This document shows, piece by piece, positions 45,867 to 54,845 of a stretch of DNA of 64,000 bases (position 1 is its first letter; the number at the start of each line of letters is the position of its first letter). The position numbers and the translations under genes were made by a program. The notes under the pieces are model-generated. The model was not told the DNA's origin. It searched no databases and saw only the letters and a list, made by a program, of their open reading frames with translations. The stretch lies in contig NZ_JAZKUG010000001.1 of assembly GCF_036625195.1 (NCBI RefSeq), forward strand, positions 434,001-498,000, in the 5' to 3' direction. The DNA is from Accumulibacter sp. (GTDB lineage Bacteria > Pseudomonadota > Gammaproteobacteria > Burkholderiales > Rhodocyclaceae).

Positions 45867-46351
45867 CCGTTTTCGACTACCTGGTCCTGATCATCATCGC
45901 CGCCTCGCTCCTGATGGGAATGTGGCGTGGCATCGTCGGCGAAATCATCGCCCTTGCCGCCTGGATCCTGGCTTTCTTTGCCGCCAGATGGTGGGGTGAC
46001 GAGGCCGCACGGCTGTTCGTCGCCATCGACGACCCGACGCTGCGCCTCGTCGCCGGCTGGGTCAGCGTGGCACTTTCGGTTCTCGTTGGCATGGCTCTGC
46101 TTCGGCTGGCCATACGCGGCCTGATCAAGGCGTTGGGAATGACCGTGAGCGACCGCCTCCTGGGCCTCGTCTTCGGCGTTGCCCGGGGTCTGATGATCGT
46201 CATGATCCTCGTTGCCATCGGCGGCATGACGGCACTGCCAAAAGAGAAGTGGTGGAGCGAAGCGTACCTGTCCGCGCCGCTCGAGACGGCCGTCATTGCC
46301 AGCAAGCCCTGGTTACCGTCCGAGGTCGCGAAACGAATCCGGTTTGGCTAG
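45863..46351 (+). CDS. cvpA: CvpA-family membrane protein
   Basis: A 162-residue inner-membrane protein with four hydrophobic segments. It begins TVFDYLVLIIIAASLLMGMW and contains RGIVGEIIALAAWILAFFAA, the most conserved CvpA stretch. E. coli CvpA affects colicin V production; the general role is thought to be in envelope homeostasis. It overlaps the SPOR gene at its start and lies 9 bases before purF, the normal arrangement across proteobacteria. Confidence 0.93.
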   Translation: MTVFDYLVLIIIAASLLMGMWRGIVGEIIALAAWILAFFAARWWGDEAARLFVAIDDPTLRLVAGWVSVALSVLVGMALLRLAIRGLIKALGMTVSDRLLGLVFGVARGLMIVMILVAIGGMTALPKEKWWSEAYLSAPLETAVIASKPWLPSEVAKRIRFG

Positions 46352-46360
46352 GAACAGACT

Positions 46361-47887
46361 ATGTGCGGAATACTCGGGGTGGTCGCAACGACGCCGGTCA
46401 ACCAGCTGCTCTATGATGGCCTGATGGTCCTGCAACACCGCGGCCAGGACGCCGCCGGCATCGTCACCGCCGAGGACGACGCCTTCCACATGCACAAGGG
46501 AGCCGGGCTGGTACGCGACGTGTTTCGCACCCGCAACATGCGCGCCCTGCCCGGCATGATGGGAATCGCGCATTGCCGCTACCCGACGGCTGGATCGGCC
46601 TTCGACTCGGCTCTGTCGCAACCGTTCTACGTGAACTCGCCCTTCGGCATCGTCCTGGGCCACAACGGCAACCTGACGAATACCGCACAGCTCAAGGAAG
46701 AGATGTTCCGGCAGGATCTGCGACACATCAACACCAGTTCCGACTCGGAGGTCCTGCTCAACATCCTGGCGCATGAACTGCAGGCGACCGCCGGCAACTG
46801 CCGTCTCGATCCGGAGACCATCTTTGCTGCGGTGGCCGCTGTCCATCGCCGTTGCCGCGGCGCCTACGCCGTGGTGGCGATGATCGCCGGCCACGGCATG
46901 CTTGCCTTTCGCGATCCGCACGGCATCCGGCCGCTGGTCTTTGGCACCAACGAGACGCCAGGCGGGATCGAGTTCCTTTTCGCCTCCGAGTCGGTGGCGC
47001 TCGACACCCTCGGTTTCCAGGTGCTGCGCGACGTCGCTCCGGGCGAGGCGATCTTCATCGACATCGGGCATCGCCTGCACCAGCGGCAGTGCGCGAGCAA
47101 CCCGGTTCTCTCGCCGTGCATCTTCGAGTTCGTCTATCTCGCGCGCCCGGACTCGGTGATCGACGGCGTCTCGGTCTACGAAGCACGCCTGCGCATGGGC
47201 GAACATCTCGCCGACAAACTGGTAAGACACATCCCGGTCGGGCAGATCGACGTCGTCATTCCGATCCCGGACTCGAGCCGGCCATCGGCGATGCAGCTCG
47301 CGCAACGGATTGGCGTCCCCTACCGTGAGGGATTCGTCAAGAACCGCTACATCGGTCGCACCTTCATCATGCCCGGGCAGGCAACCCGTGCCCGCTCGGT
47401 GCGCCAGAAGCTCAACACGGTGGCGCAGGAGTTCAAGGGCAAACGCGTCCTGCTGGTCGACGATTCGATCGTCCGCGGCACCACCAGCCGCGAAATCGTC
47501 GAAATGGCGCGTGCCGCCGGCGCGCTGCGCGTCTATTTCGCGTCCGCGTCGCCACCGGTGCGCTACCCCAACGTCTACGGCATCGACATGCCGACGCGTG
47601 GCGAACTGATCGCCACCGGTCGCAGCGGCGAGGAGATCGGTCACGAGATCGGTGCCGATGCGCTGGTCTATCAGGATCTCGACGCACTCCGGGCCTCGAT
47701 CCGGGACCTCAGGCCGGCACTGCGAGACTTCGACACCTCGTGCTTCGACGGCCGCTATGTCACCGGCGATGTCACCCCCGAGTACCTGACGGCGCTGGAA
47801 CAGGCCAGGGAAGGGAACCGTGTCTCGAGCAAGGAAGAGCGCTGGGCGACCCGCCAGCTCGAGCTCAATCTCATGTCGGCAGGCTGA
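46361..47887 (+). CDS. purF: Amidophosphoribosyltransferase
   Basis: A 508-residue enzyme that makes phosphoribosylamine from PRPP and glutamine, the first committed step of purine synthesis. After removal of Met1 the catalytic Cys2 (MCGILGVV) heads the N-terminal glutaminase domain, with HCRYPTAG and LGHNGNLTN. The phosphoribosyltransferase domain carries the PRPP motif VLLVDDSIVRGTTSREIVEM. Length fits (E. coli 505). An AGGAACAG site precedes ATG 46361. Confidence 0.97.
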   Translation: MCGILGVVATTPVNQLLYDGLMVLQHRGQDAAGIVTAEDDAFHMHKGAGLVRDVFRTRNMRALPGMMGIAHCRYPTAGSAFDSALSQPFYVNSPFGIVLGHNGNLTNTAQLKEEMFRQDLRHINTSSDSEVLLNILAHELQATAGNCRLDPETIFAAVAAVHRRCRGAYAVVAMIAGHGMLAFRDPHGIRPLVFGTNETPGGIEFLFASESVALDTLGFQVLRDVAPGEAIFIDIGHRLHQRQCASNPVLSPCIFEFVYLARPDSVIDGVSVYEARLRMGEHLADKLVRHIPVGQIDVVIPIPDSSRPSAMQLAQRIGVPYREGFVKNRYIGRTFIMPGQATRARSVRQKLNTVAQEFKGKRVLLVDDSIVRGTTSREIVEMARAAGALRVYFASASPPVRYPNVYGIDMPTRGELIATGRSGEEIGHEIGADALVYQDLDALRASIRDLRPALRDFDTSCFDGRYVTGDVTPEYLTALEQAREGNRVSSKEERWATRQLELNLMSAG

Positions 47888-47892
47888 GGACG

Positions 47893-49074
47893 ATGAAGAC
47901 CAATCCCGATTACGCACTCGAAACACTGGCGGTTCGCGCCGGCCAGGAACGCAGCCAGTTCAACGAACACAGCGAGGCGCTCTATCTGACGTCGAGCTTC
48001 ATCTTCAGCAGCGCGGCGCAGGCGGCCGCCCGCTTCTCCGGTGAGGAAGACGGCAATGTCTACTCGCGCTTCACCAATCCGACGGTAAGCGCCTTCCAGG
48101 ACCGCCTCGCCGCGCTCGAAGGAGCCGAGGCCTGCGTTGCCACGGCATCCGGCATGTCGGCGATCCTGTCGCTGGTGATGGCGTTGTGCAGCAGCGGCGA
48201 TCACATCGTCGCCTCGAACGGTCTCTTCGGCGCGACGCAGCAATTGCTCGGCACGATCATGCCGCGCTTCGGCATCCAGGCCAGCTTCGTCGCGCAGACC
48301 GACACGACGGCATGGCAGGCGGCGATGCGACCGGAGACGAAGCTGCTCTTTCTCGAGACCCCATCGAATCCGCTCACCGAGATCGCCGACATCGCCGCAT
48401 TGGCGACGATCGCCCATGCGCGTGGCGTTCTCCTGGTCGTCGACAACTGCTTCTGTACGCCGATCCTGCAGCGGCCGCTTGATCTCGGCGCCGATCTCGT
48501 CGTCCATTCGGCGACCAAGTTTCTCGATGGCCAGGGTCGGGTCCTCGGCGGCGCCGTCGCCGGGCCGCGCTCGCTCACCGAAGAGGTCTTCCGCTTCCTG
48601 CGCACGGCCGGTCCGACGCTCTCGGCATTCAACGCCTGGGTTCTGCTCAAGGGGCTCGAGACGCTGCAGTTGCGCCTGACGGAACAATCGGCCAGGGCAC
48701 TCGAGATGGCACGCTGGCTCGAGAATCACCCGAAAGTGACACGCGTCCACTACCCCGGACTGCCTTCACACCCGCAGTATGCCCTCGCCCGGCAGCAGCA
48801 GCGAAGCGGCGGCGCGGTCGTCTCCTTCACCGTCAGGGGCGCCCGCAGCGAAGCGTGGTCAGTCGTCGATGCCTGCCGACTGCTGTCGATCACTGCCAAT
48901 CTGGGCGATACCAAGACGACGCTGACCCATCCGGCATCGACGACGCACGGCCGGATCACCTCGGAACAGCGTGCGGCAGCGGGAATCGGCGAGGACCTGC
49001 TGCGCATCGCGGTCGGGCTCGAGGCGGTCAGCGACCTGCAGCGCGACCTCGACCGAGGCCTGGCGCTGATCTAG
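47893..49074 (+). CDS. metZ: O-succinylhomoserine sulfhydrylase
   Basis: A 393-residue PLP enzyme of the cystathionine-gamma family that forms homocysteine from O-succinylhomoserine and sulphide. The PLP lysine is in HSATKFLDGQGRVLGG; YSRFTNPT and ATASGMSAILSLVMALCSSG are standard cofactor contacts. In betaproteobacteria the gene downstream of purF is normally metZ, which supports this call over metB or metC. ATG 47893 is 5 bases after the purF stop, with a GAGGA site partly inside it. Confidence 0.93.
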   Translation: MKTNPDYALETLAVRAGQERSQFNEHSEALYLTSSFIFSSAAQAAARFSGEEDGNVYSRFTNPTVSAFQDRLAALEGAEACVATASGMSAILSLVMALCSSGDHIVASNGLFGATQQLLGTIMPRFGIQASFVAQTDTTAWQAAMRPETKLLFLETPSNPLTEIADIAALATIAHARGVLLVVDNCFCTPILQRPLDLGADLVVHSATKFLDGQGRVLGGAVAGPRSLTEEVFRFLRTAGPTLSAFNAWVLLKGLETLQLRLTEQSARALEMARWLENHPKVTRVHYPGLPSHPQYALARQQQRSGGAVVSFTVRGARSEAWSVVDACRLLSITANLGDTKTTLTHPASTTHGRITSEQRAAAGIGEDLLRIAVGLEAVSDLQRDLDRGLALI

Positions 49075-49380
49075 CTAGCCGCCGCCGCGCGTCGCATCTT
49101 CCGGCTGCCGCTGTCGCCGCGCCAGGTCGACACGCGCGCCGGCCGCCTGGCGCAGCGCCTCCTTGGCGACATCAGGCATCATCCAGTAGGTCATCAGGCT
49201 GGAGCCGATGCACACCAGCCAGAAGAGGAAAAAGCCGGTCGAATAGGTCGCCATCGCCGACCACTCGACGCGCTGGCCGAGCAGGTAGAGCTGTGCCGGG
49301 TCGATCAGCGTGAAGAAGATCGCCTCGGCGATTGCGGCCGCCACGAAGGCCGGCCAGAGAACCCAGATCACCAGTCGCAT
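49075..49380 (-). CDS. Small membrane protein of unknown function
   Basis: A 101-residue protein with two clear membrane segments (VLWPAFVAAAIAEAIFFTLI and STGFFLFWLVCIGSSLMTYW) and a basic C-terminal tail. A strong AGGAGG site lies 6 bases before ATG 49380, which decides the start. It resembles uncharacterised membrane proteins in related bacteria (memory); no function is known. It converges with metZ, and their stop codons are adjacent. Confidence 0.75.
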   Translation of the reverse strand: MRLVIWVLWPAFVAAAIAEAIFFTLIDPAQLYLLGQRVEWSAMATYSTGFFLFWLVCIGSSLMTYWMMPDVAKEALRQAAGARVDLARRQRQPEDATRGGG

Positions 49381-49420
49381 GTGTTCCTCCTGAGAGTTTC
49401 GGCAAGCCGCGAGCGCCCGC

Positions 49421-50338
49421 TCAGCGCTCGTGGCCGCGCGCGGCAACGAAGAGTTGCGGGTCGACCAGAGCACCGTTGAGTACGACACCCCAGTGCAGAT
49501 GCGGGCCGGTCGCGCGGCCGCTCATTCCGACCAGACCCAGCCGCTGACCCTTGGCGACCGCTTCGCCGGCCCTTACGTCGATGCGGTCAAGGTGGCAATA
49601 CACGCTCAACAACCCATTGCCGTGATCGACGAAGACGGTCCGGCCATTGAAGAAGTAGTCGCCGCTGGCGAGGACGATCCCCTGAGCATTGGCGCGAACG
49701 GGCGAGCCTCGCGCAGCGGCAATGTCGAAACCCGCGTGCGGCGCCCGGGCTTCGCCGTTGAAGAAACGGCGCAGTCCGAAACGTCCGGTCAGCCGGCCTT
49801 CCGCCGGCAGGATGAAGTCGAGGTCGGTGTCGTCGGCGGCTCGCCAGTGGCGCTGCAGCTGCCGGATTTCGGCGATCTCGCTCGTCGCCCGCGCCAGATC
49901 CTCCGCCGACAGCTCGACCTTGCTGCTGTCCTTGAGGGTGACGCGCTGCGCCGGATAATCCTTGGCGCGAACCGTGAAGGATGCCCTGCCGGTAGCAGTC
50001 TCCGGATCGGCAATCGCCGGCAAGGCAGCGGTTGGCGCCGCAGGCGGCTGTACCCGCAGCTCGTGCGTCCCCGGCTGCGTGTCGAGCGCGAGACCGACGA
50101 CGGCGACCCACTCGCGACCACGCCGCGTGACCAGTACCGGCTGCTCGCCAAGCCACGCCCGTGGCGGCACCGCCGCGTCCGCTGCCGCACCGAGCAGAAC
50201 CAATACCACCCCTCCGGGAACGCTCGCTTCCCGTGGCAGGGCTGCGCGTGCCGGCAACGGCAGCAGCAACGCCAGCGCGAGAAGGGCGGCGACGGCGGCA
50301 CGGCAGTGCCGGCGCGGCGGCTCGGCTCGCTGCCTCAC
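49421..50338 (-). CDS. LytM/M23-family peptidase, periplasmic
   Basis: A 305-residue exported peptidase of the M23 family, which cleaves peptidoglycan cross-links. A signal peptide follows the basic start (AAVAALLALALLLPLPARA). The catalytic domain in the C-terminal third shows APHAGFDIAAARGSPVRANA (His and Asp zinc ligands) and the second motif GPHLHWGV. An N-terminal domain of about 150 residues precedes it. GTG 50338 overlaps the stop of the YpfJ-like gene (GTGA), which favours it over the ATG at 50365. The zinc ligands are intact, so it should be enzymatically active. Confidence 0.88.
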   Translation of the reverse strand: MRQRAEPPRRHCRAAVAALLALALLLPLPARAALPREASVPGGVVLVLLGAAADAAVPPRAWLGEQPVLVTRRGREWVAVVGLALDTQPGTHELRVQPPAAPTAALPAIADPETATGRASFTVRAKDYPAQRVTLKDSSKVELSAEDLARATSEIAEIRQLQRHWRAADDTDLDFILPAEGRLTGRFGLRRFFNGEARAPHAGFDIAAARGSPVRANAQGIVLASGDYFFNGRTVFVDHGNGLLSVYCHLDRIDVRAGEAVAKGQRLGLVGMSGRATGPHLHWGVVLNGALVDPQLFVAARGHER

Positions 50339-51195
50339 AGGGTCGCCGCACTGAATGTGTCGCACTGCCGGATGTCGCCGCTCTCCATGCCGCGCTTGAA
50401 CCAGCGGACCCGCTGTTCCGAAGTGCCGTGGGTAAAGGACTCGGGAACGATCTGACCCTGCGTCTGCCGCTGCAGGCGGTCATCGCCGATGGCCGAAGCG
50501 GCGTTCAGTGCCTGCTCCACGTCGCCCGGCTCAAGAATCCGGCTCCGGCTGTCGGCGCGATACCCCCAGACACCGGCGAAGCAATCGGCCTGCAGTTCGA
50601 GCCGCACCGACAGGGCGTTGGCGGTGGCACGGTTGCCGCTGCGCTGCTGCGTCGCATGCACCCTGTCCGAAATGCCGAGCAGGTTCTGCACATGATGGCC
50701 GACCTCATGCGCGATGACGTAGGCTTGGGCGAACTCGCCCGGCGCCTTGAAGCGCTCGCGCAGATCGCGGTAGAAGGCGAGATCGATGTAGACCTTCTGA
50801 TCGGCCGGGCAGTAGAAGGGGCCCATCGCCGAGCGTCCGGTACCGCAGGCGGTCGGCGTCGCAGCGGTGAACAGGACGAGCTTCGGCTCCTGGTAACGGC
50901 GGCCGGCCTCGCTGAACACGGCATGCCAGGTCGTCTCCGTGCTGCCGAGAACCTTGGCGACGAAGGTCGCCATGTCGTCGCCAGCCGGTGGCTTCTGTGG
51001 CGGACGCGCCGCCGCCGACGACGGCGTGCCGCTCGACGCCAGTCCAAGGATCACTGCCGGATCGACACCGAGGAAGTAGCCGGCGACGAGCGCGATCACC
51101 AGCGTGCCGATGCCGACGGTGCCCCGCCCGATCCCCGGCCCGCCGCCGCGTCGGTCCTCGACGTTCTGACTGGCACTCTGGTCGTCAAGCCGCAT
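50335..51195 (-). CDS. YpfJ-type neutral zinc metallopeptidase
   Basis: A 286-residue protein of the YpfJ/KPN_02809 zinc metallopeptidase family. A membrane segment near the N-terminus (GTLVIALVAGYFLGVDPAVI) anchors it, and the zinc site HEVGHHVQNLLG is intact, followed by ELQADCFAGVWGY with the third ligand. Substrates are unknown. ATG 51195 (MRLDDQSASQNVEDRRGGG) is the family start; the frame remains open upstream to 51489, but that part is unlike a protein. It is coupled to the M23 peptidase gene. Confidence 0.88.
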   Translation of the reverse strand: MRLDDQSASQNVEDRRGGGPGIGRGTVGIGTLVIALVAGYFLGVDPAVILGLASSGTPSSAAARPPQKPPAGDDMATFVAKVLGSTETTWHAVFSEAGRRYQEPKLVLFTAATPTACGTGRSAMGPFYCPADQKVYIDLAFYRDLRERFKAPGEFAQAYVIAHEVGHHVQNLLGISDRVHATQQRSGNRATANALSVRLELQADCFAGVWGYRADSRSRILEPGDVEQALNAASAIGDDRLQRQTQGQIVPESFTHGTSEQRVRWFKRGMESGDIRQCDTFSAATL

Positions 51196-51415
51196 GCCGG
51201 AACCCTTTCGCAAAGCAGTATCAATGTTCCATGAAATCAATGCCCTTGCTACCTCTCCCCGGCGAACGTGCGGGAACGGCGCAGGCAGTGGCATCGTGCC
51301 GGGAACACCTCGAAAGCCGAATGCTATCAGATCGAGGGTGGCTGCGGCGGCTCCGGAAGAACGCATGATTTGTCCCTCAGGACGGCTCGGAATCGTGACC
51401 AATGGTGAAGAAACG
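51196..51415. other. Intergenic region between ypfJ-like and pit genes
   Basis: Together with the following promoter and leader this makes a 307-base gap between two divergent genes. I see no RNA gene or repeat. A minus-strand promoter for the metallopeptidase must lie here but no clear hexamers were recognised. Confidence 0.4.
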
Positions 51416-51443
51416 TGGACAATCTCCCGTTTTCGTGCATAAT
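51416..51443 (+). promoter_or_regulatory. Probable sigma-70 promoter of the pit gene
   Basis: A -35 element TGGACA (51416-51421) and a -10 element CATAAT (51438-51443) are separated by 16 bases. Each matches the consensus in five of six positions. The predicted transcript would start near 51450 and give a leader of about 50 bases, with AGGAAGGGGG just before ATG 51503. Confidence 0.5.
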
Positions 51444-52135
51444 CCGCGAACTTTTTACATGAAGCGGACCCTGCAGGGCCGGCTTCCACAGGAAGGGGGC
51501 GTATGGATACAATCTACTGGCTGGCGGTGGCGACGGTGGTGATCGTGCTGTTCTTCGATTACACCAACGGCTTCCACGACGCGGCAAACATCGTTGCCAC
51601 GGTGATCGCATCGCGCGCGATGACACCGATCCAGGCCGTCTGCATCGTTGGCTTCTTCGAGTTCATGGGCCCGCTGCTCGGCGGCACCGCCGTCGCCAAC
51701 ACGATCGGCAAGTTCGTCGACCTGTCGTCGCTCGACAAACAGACGGCGATCCTGATCCTGTTCTGCGGCCTGCTCGGAGCCATCGTCTGGAACCTTGCGA
51801 CCTGGTGGCTGGGCATCCCCTCCTCTTCGTCGCACGCGCTCGTTGGCGGCGTCGCCGGTGCCGTGGTCGCCGCAGCCGGATCACAGTTCGTCATCTGGGG
51901 GTGGACGCCGCTGATGCAGGAAGGCAAGCTGCTCGGCGTGATGAAGGTGCTGGTGTCGCTCTTCGTCTCGCCCGTGCTCGGCTTCTGGGTCGGCTTCCTG
52001 ATCCATCGCGCGGGGAGACGCCTGCTCGCGGGCGCCAAGCCGACGGTCAACGACAAACTTCGGAAGATGCAGTTCTTCACCGCCGCCGGCCTCGCCTTCT
52101 CGCACGGCGCCAACGACGCGCAGAAGAGCATGGGC

Positions 52136-52145
52136 ATGCTGACCC
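52136..52145 (+). repeat. Target-site duplication, left copy
   Basis: ATGCTGACCC, repeated exactly at 53526-53535. It is pit coding sequence (codons for M-L-T) duplicated by the insertion. Confidence 0.93.
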
Positions 52146-52167
52146 CAATCCTCACAAGTTAGCATAT
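52146..52167 (+). repeat. Left terminal inverted repeat of the IS
   Basis: 22 bases, perfect reverse complement of 53504-53525. It begins directly after the left target repeat. Confidence 0.95.
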
Positions 52168-52313
52168 CAGCATATTGCGCGGCAGGCCTTGTGTCGGCTG
52201 CGCTCCTGCGGCAAAATAGAGCTGTAACCAATTGTTTATAAAGGAGAATCGCATGACGGCCTGAATATGCCAACATACTTGGTAAGCTCTCCAAGTATCT
52301 GTTTTCTCAAGAG

Positions 52314-53495
52314 TTGCTCCAAGTGGCTCGCCTCGACCCCAAACACTTCACCCGCTGCCGTACCCTCACCCTGCCAACCGTCCTCAGTTTTCTGCTCTCC
52401 AGCGTCCACGCCGCCGTCCAGTCGGAACTCGATCAGTTCTTCGCCAACCTGCGCAATCGCGCCGACTCGGTCCGTGAGGTCACCGCTCAAGCCTTCTACC
52501 AGGCACGTTACAAGATCAACGCGCTGGTGTTCGGCGAGGTCAATCAGCACCTGATGGGACTGGTGGAGGAACACTTGCCGATCCCGCGCTGGAGAGGCTT
52601 TCGGGTGGTCGCTGTGGATGGCAGCGCGGTTCGCCTGACGATGATGAAGGACAACGTCCGGTCGATCGTCACAGGCATGGCTTTCGGCCTCTACCTGCCG
52701 GGGATCGAGCTGTTCCTGAACTTCCGCCTGCATGAGCCTTTGTCCGATGAGCGTCAGATGTTCTTCGAGGCGATCGATTGTCTGCGCTCCGACGATGTGC
52801 TCGTGATGGACCGCGGCTTTCCATGTCGTTGGCTGGTGTCGGCGCTGACGGCACGTCGCATCCCCTTCTGCATCCGCTGCGATTTGTCTCAAGGATTCAA
52901 AGTGGTACGCGAGTTCCTGCAGTCCGGTCGAAGCGAGCAGGTCGTCGTCTTGCGCGCGCCCAATGCCCGTGATGCCGAGGACTATGAATGCCCGGCCACG
53001 CCGACCACGGTTCGCTTGGTGCGGGTGACGACACCGAACGGACGGGTGCATGTGGTGATGACCTCGCTCCTCGATCCAGTGACCTTTCCCGCCGCCGCGT
53101 TTGCCGAGCTGTACCACGGCCGCTGGCGAATCGAAGAGGCGTTCAAACGGATCAAGCACCGGCTGCAACTGGAACATACCTCCGGCTTGTCCTGGCATGC
53201 GGCGCGCCAGGATTTCGGCGCCAAGGCGGTCTTCGACAACCTCAACGCACTGGCCGCCTATGTCGCGACCCACACCCTTCTCGACCCCGGTTCGTCCTAC
53301 AAGATCAACCGCACCTTGGAAATCGACAAGATCAAGCGACAGATCGGTCGTTGGCTCCTGGCTGCAACCGCCACCACTCGCCGCCTCAAGCCCATCCTCG
53401 AGGAAATCGCCCTGAACCTCCAGAAGTTCGTCCCCAATCGCTCCCAACCGCGAAAACCGCAGCCGAAACCGCACCTGTCGCACGCCTATAAGTGA
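52314..53495 (+). CDS. IS4-family transposase
   Basis: A 393-residue DDE transposase. The catalytic residues are D102 (VVAVDGSAVRL), D166 (LVMDRGF) and E274, and the IS4 signature Y-x2-R-x3-E-x6-K is exact (Y267, R270, E274, K281 in YHGRWRIEEAFKRIK). The stated start is TTG 52314. The coding frame is open further upstream to 52257 (EYANILGKLSKYLFSQELLQ), which looks like the true N-terminus. The ATG at 52253, with a perfect AAGGAG site, lies in another frame and stops after three codons. A one-base insertion near 52258 would explain this. The element may therefore be unable to make its own transposase efficiently. Confidence 0.88.
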   Translation: MLQVARLDPKHFTRCRTLTLPTVLSFLLSSVHAAVQSELDQFFANLRNRADSVREVTAQAFYQARYKINALVFGEVNQHLMGLVEEHLPIPRWRGFRVVAVDGSAVRLTMMKDNVRSIVTGMAFGLYLPGIELFLNFRLHEPLSDERQMFFEAIDCLRSDDVLVMDRGFPCRWLVSALTARRIPFCIRCDLSQGFKVVREFLQSGRSEQVVVLRAPNARDAEDYECPATPTTVRLVRVTTPNGRVHVVMTSLLDPVTFPAAAFAELYHGRWRIEEAFKRIKHRLQLEHTSGLSWHAARQDFGAKAVFDNLNALAAYVATHTLLDPGSSYKINRTLEIDKIKRQIGRWLLAATATTRRLKPILEEIALNLQKFVPNRSQPRKPQPKPHLSHAYK

Positions 53496-53503
53496 TTATG
53501 CCT

Positions 53504-53525
53504 ATATGCTAACTTGTGAGGATTG
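53504..53525 (-). repeat. Right terminal inverted repeat of the IS
   Basis: 22 bases, perfect reverse complement of 52146-52167. It ends directly before the right copy of the target repeat. Confidence 0.95.
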
Positions 53526-53535
53526 ATGCTGACCC
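53526..53535 (+). repeat. Target-site duplication, right copy
   Basis: ATGCTGACCC, identical to 52136-52145; pit coding sequence resumes here in the original frame. Confidence 0.93.
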
Positions 53536-53952
53536 TGGTTCTCGTGCTCGGCGGCTTCATCCCGAAGTTCGAGGTGCCGTTCTGGGTGATGCTCGCCTGC
53601 GCCATCGCCATCACCCTCGGCATCCTCTCCGGTGGCTGGCGGATCGTCCGTACGCTCGGTTTCGCCATCTACCGCGTCCGCCCGCTGCACGCCTTCGATT
53701 CGCAGCTCACTTCGGCGCTGCTGATCCTCTCGGCCTCATACGCCGGTGCCCCGGTGTCGACGACGCACGTCGTCGCCACCTCGATCATGGGCATCGGCTA
53801 CTCCGAACGCCCGCGCGCGGTGCGCTGGAAGAAGGCCAAGGACATCGGCAAGACCTGGTTGTACACCATTCCCGCATCGGCGATCACCGCCATCGTCATT
53901 TACGCAATAGCCAAGATCATCGTCGGCTAAACAACCTTAGGAGATGAGAACC

Positions 53953-54606
53953 ATGGATACCAACCCAAGCGAAGCCAACAAGCCGATCTTCCGCCGGCTC
54001 TACGAACGCGTCTTCCCGACCGTCGCCGATTTCTTCGGAATGCTCGGCGAACAGAGCGCCAATGCCGCCGAGACCACCCGCCTGCTCGTCGAGTTCATGG
54101 AAACCGGCGACGTGGCGGTCAGCCAGCGGGTGCGGGCCGACGAGCACGAGGCCGACCGCGTCAAGGCGAGCAACCTCGGCGTCCTCAGCGAGGCGTTTTC
54201 GACGCCGATCGACCGCGAGGACATCCACGCCGCGATCATGACGCTCGACGACATCGTCAATTACTGCAAGTCGACGGTGGTCGAGATGGATGTCCTCGGA
54301 CTGCAGCCCGACAAGCACAGCCTCGAGATGGCGATGCACCTGCGCGAGGGCGCGGAAGCGCTGGCGCGCGGCTTTGGCCGGCTCGGCAGCGATCCGGCGG
54401 CCGCCGGCGGCGACGCGGCAGCGGCCCGCAAGGCCGAGCGGACGGTCGAGAAGGCCTACCGCCGCGCGATCGCCGAACTCTTCCAGGGAGACGACTACCT
54501 GCACATGTTCAAGCGGCGCGAAACCTACCGCCACCTGTCGAATGCGGCCGACCGTGTCTCCGATGCGGCAGCGGCGCTCGACAGTATCGTCGTCAAGCTG
54601 TGCTGA
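53953..54606 (+). CDS. PhoU-like (DUF47) partner of the Pit permease
   Basis: A 217-residue all-helical protein of the DUF47/PhoU-like family. KPIFRRLYERVFPTVADFFG opens the first helix, and conserved acidic residues (DEHEADRVKASNLGVLSEAF, TLDDIVNYCKS) are typical metal-binding sites of PhoU-like folds. Such proteins are nearly always encoded next to Pit permeases and are thought to control them. I chose ATG 53953, 9 bases after AGGAG; the ATG at 53944 overlaps that site. The gene is intact although the permease gene in front of it is disrupted. Confidence 0.88.
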   Translation: MDTNPSEANKPIFRRLYERVFPTVADFFGMLGEQSANAAETTRLLVEFMETGDVAVSQRVRADEHEADRVKASNLGVLSEAFSTPIDREDIHAAIMTLDDIVNYCKSTVVEMDVLGLQPDKHSLEMAMHLREGAEALARGFGRLGSDPAAAGGDAAAARKAERTVEKAYRRAIAELFQGDDYLHMFKRRETYRHLSNAADRVSDAAAALDSIVVKLC

Positions 54607-54692
54607 GAACCACTTGTAGGCTCGGGGTTGAATTTTCCGGCCGACAGGCCTACATTGGCAGGGCCAATGTCGGCAGTCATGAGGAGACGCTT

Positions 54693-54824
54693 ATGAGGAA
54701 ACTGGCCGCCGGCCTGATGGCCCTGGCGCTGGCGCTGTCGAGTGCAACCGCGGTCGCCTGCCCAGGCGAGAAAGCCAAGGATGGGCAGGCCGAAATGAGC
54801 ACTCCGGCGAAGCCGAAGAGCTGA
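54693..54824 (+). CDS. Tiny exported protein of unknown function
   Basis: A 43-residue precursor: MRKLAAGLMALALALSSATAVACPGEK and a short hydrophilic tail. The signal peptide is obvious and would be cut at AVA-CPG, leaving about 20 residues with a single cysteine. GAGGAG lies 8 bases before ATG 54693. It lies directly behind the phosphate-transport pair and in front of a terminator. Similar tiny proteins occur in related genomes (memory); the role is unknown. The cysteine directly after the cut site does not follow a full lipobox. Confidence 0.65.
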   Translation: MRKLAAGLMALALALSSATAVACPGEKAKDGQAEMSTPAKPKS

Positions 54825-54845
54825 CAGGTCGGTGAATGCAAACAG

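Larger units (their letters stand above)
52146..53525 (+). mobile_element. IS4-family insertion sequence
   Basis: A complete element of 1380 bases inserted in pit. The ends at 52146-52167 and 53504-53525 are perfect 22-base inverted repeats (starting CAATCCTCACAAG). They are flanked by a direct target duplication ATGCTGACCC at 52136-52145 and 53526-53535. Inverted-repeat length, size, target-site length and the transposase type all suit the IS4 family. The exact duplication and perfect repeats indicate a recent insertion. Confidence 0.96.
51503..53930 (+). pseudogene. pit: Pit-family phosphate permease, split by an IS element
   Basis: A low-affinity inorganic phosphate transporter (PHO4/Pit family). 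The first 214 residues (51503-52145) include DYTNGFHDAANIVATVIASR and HGANDAQKSMGMLT; the rest follows after the IS from 53536 and includes GAPVSTTHVVATSIMGIG. Removing the 1380-base element and one copy of the 10-base target repeat restores a continuous frame (MGMLTLVLVLGGFIPKFEVP), giving about 345 residues. With the element in place, the 5' frame adds only a few foreign residues and stops at 52162. The transporter is therefore probably inactive in this copy. Its partner, a DUF47 gene, lies directly downstream. Confidence 0.92.
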
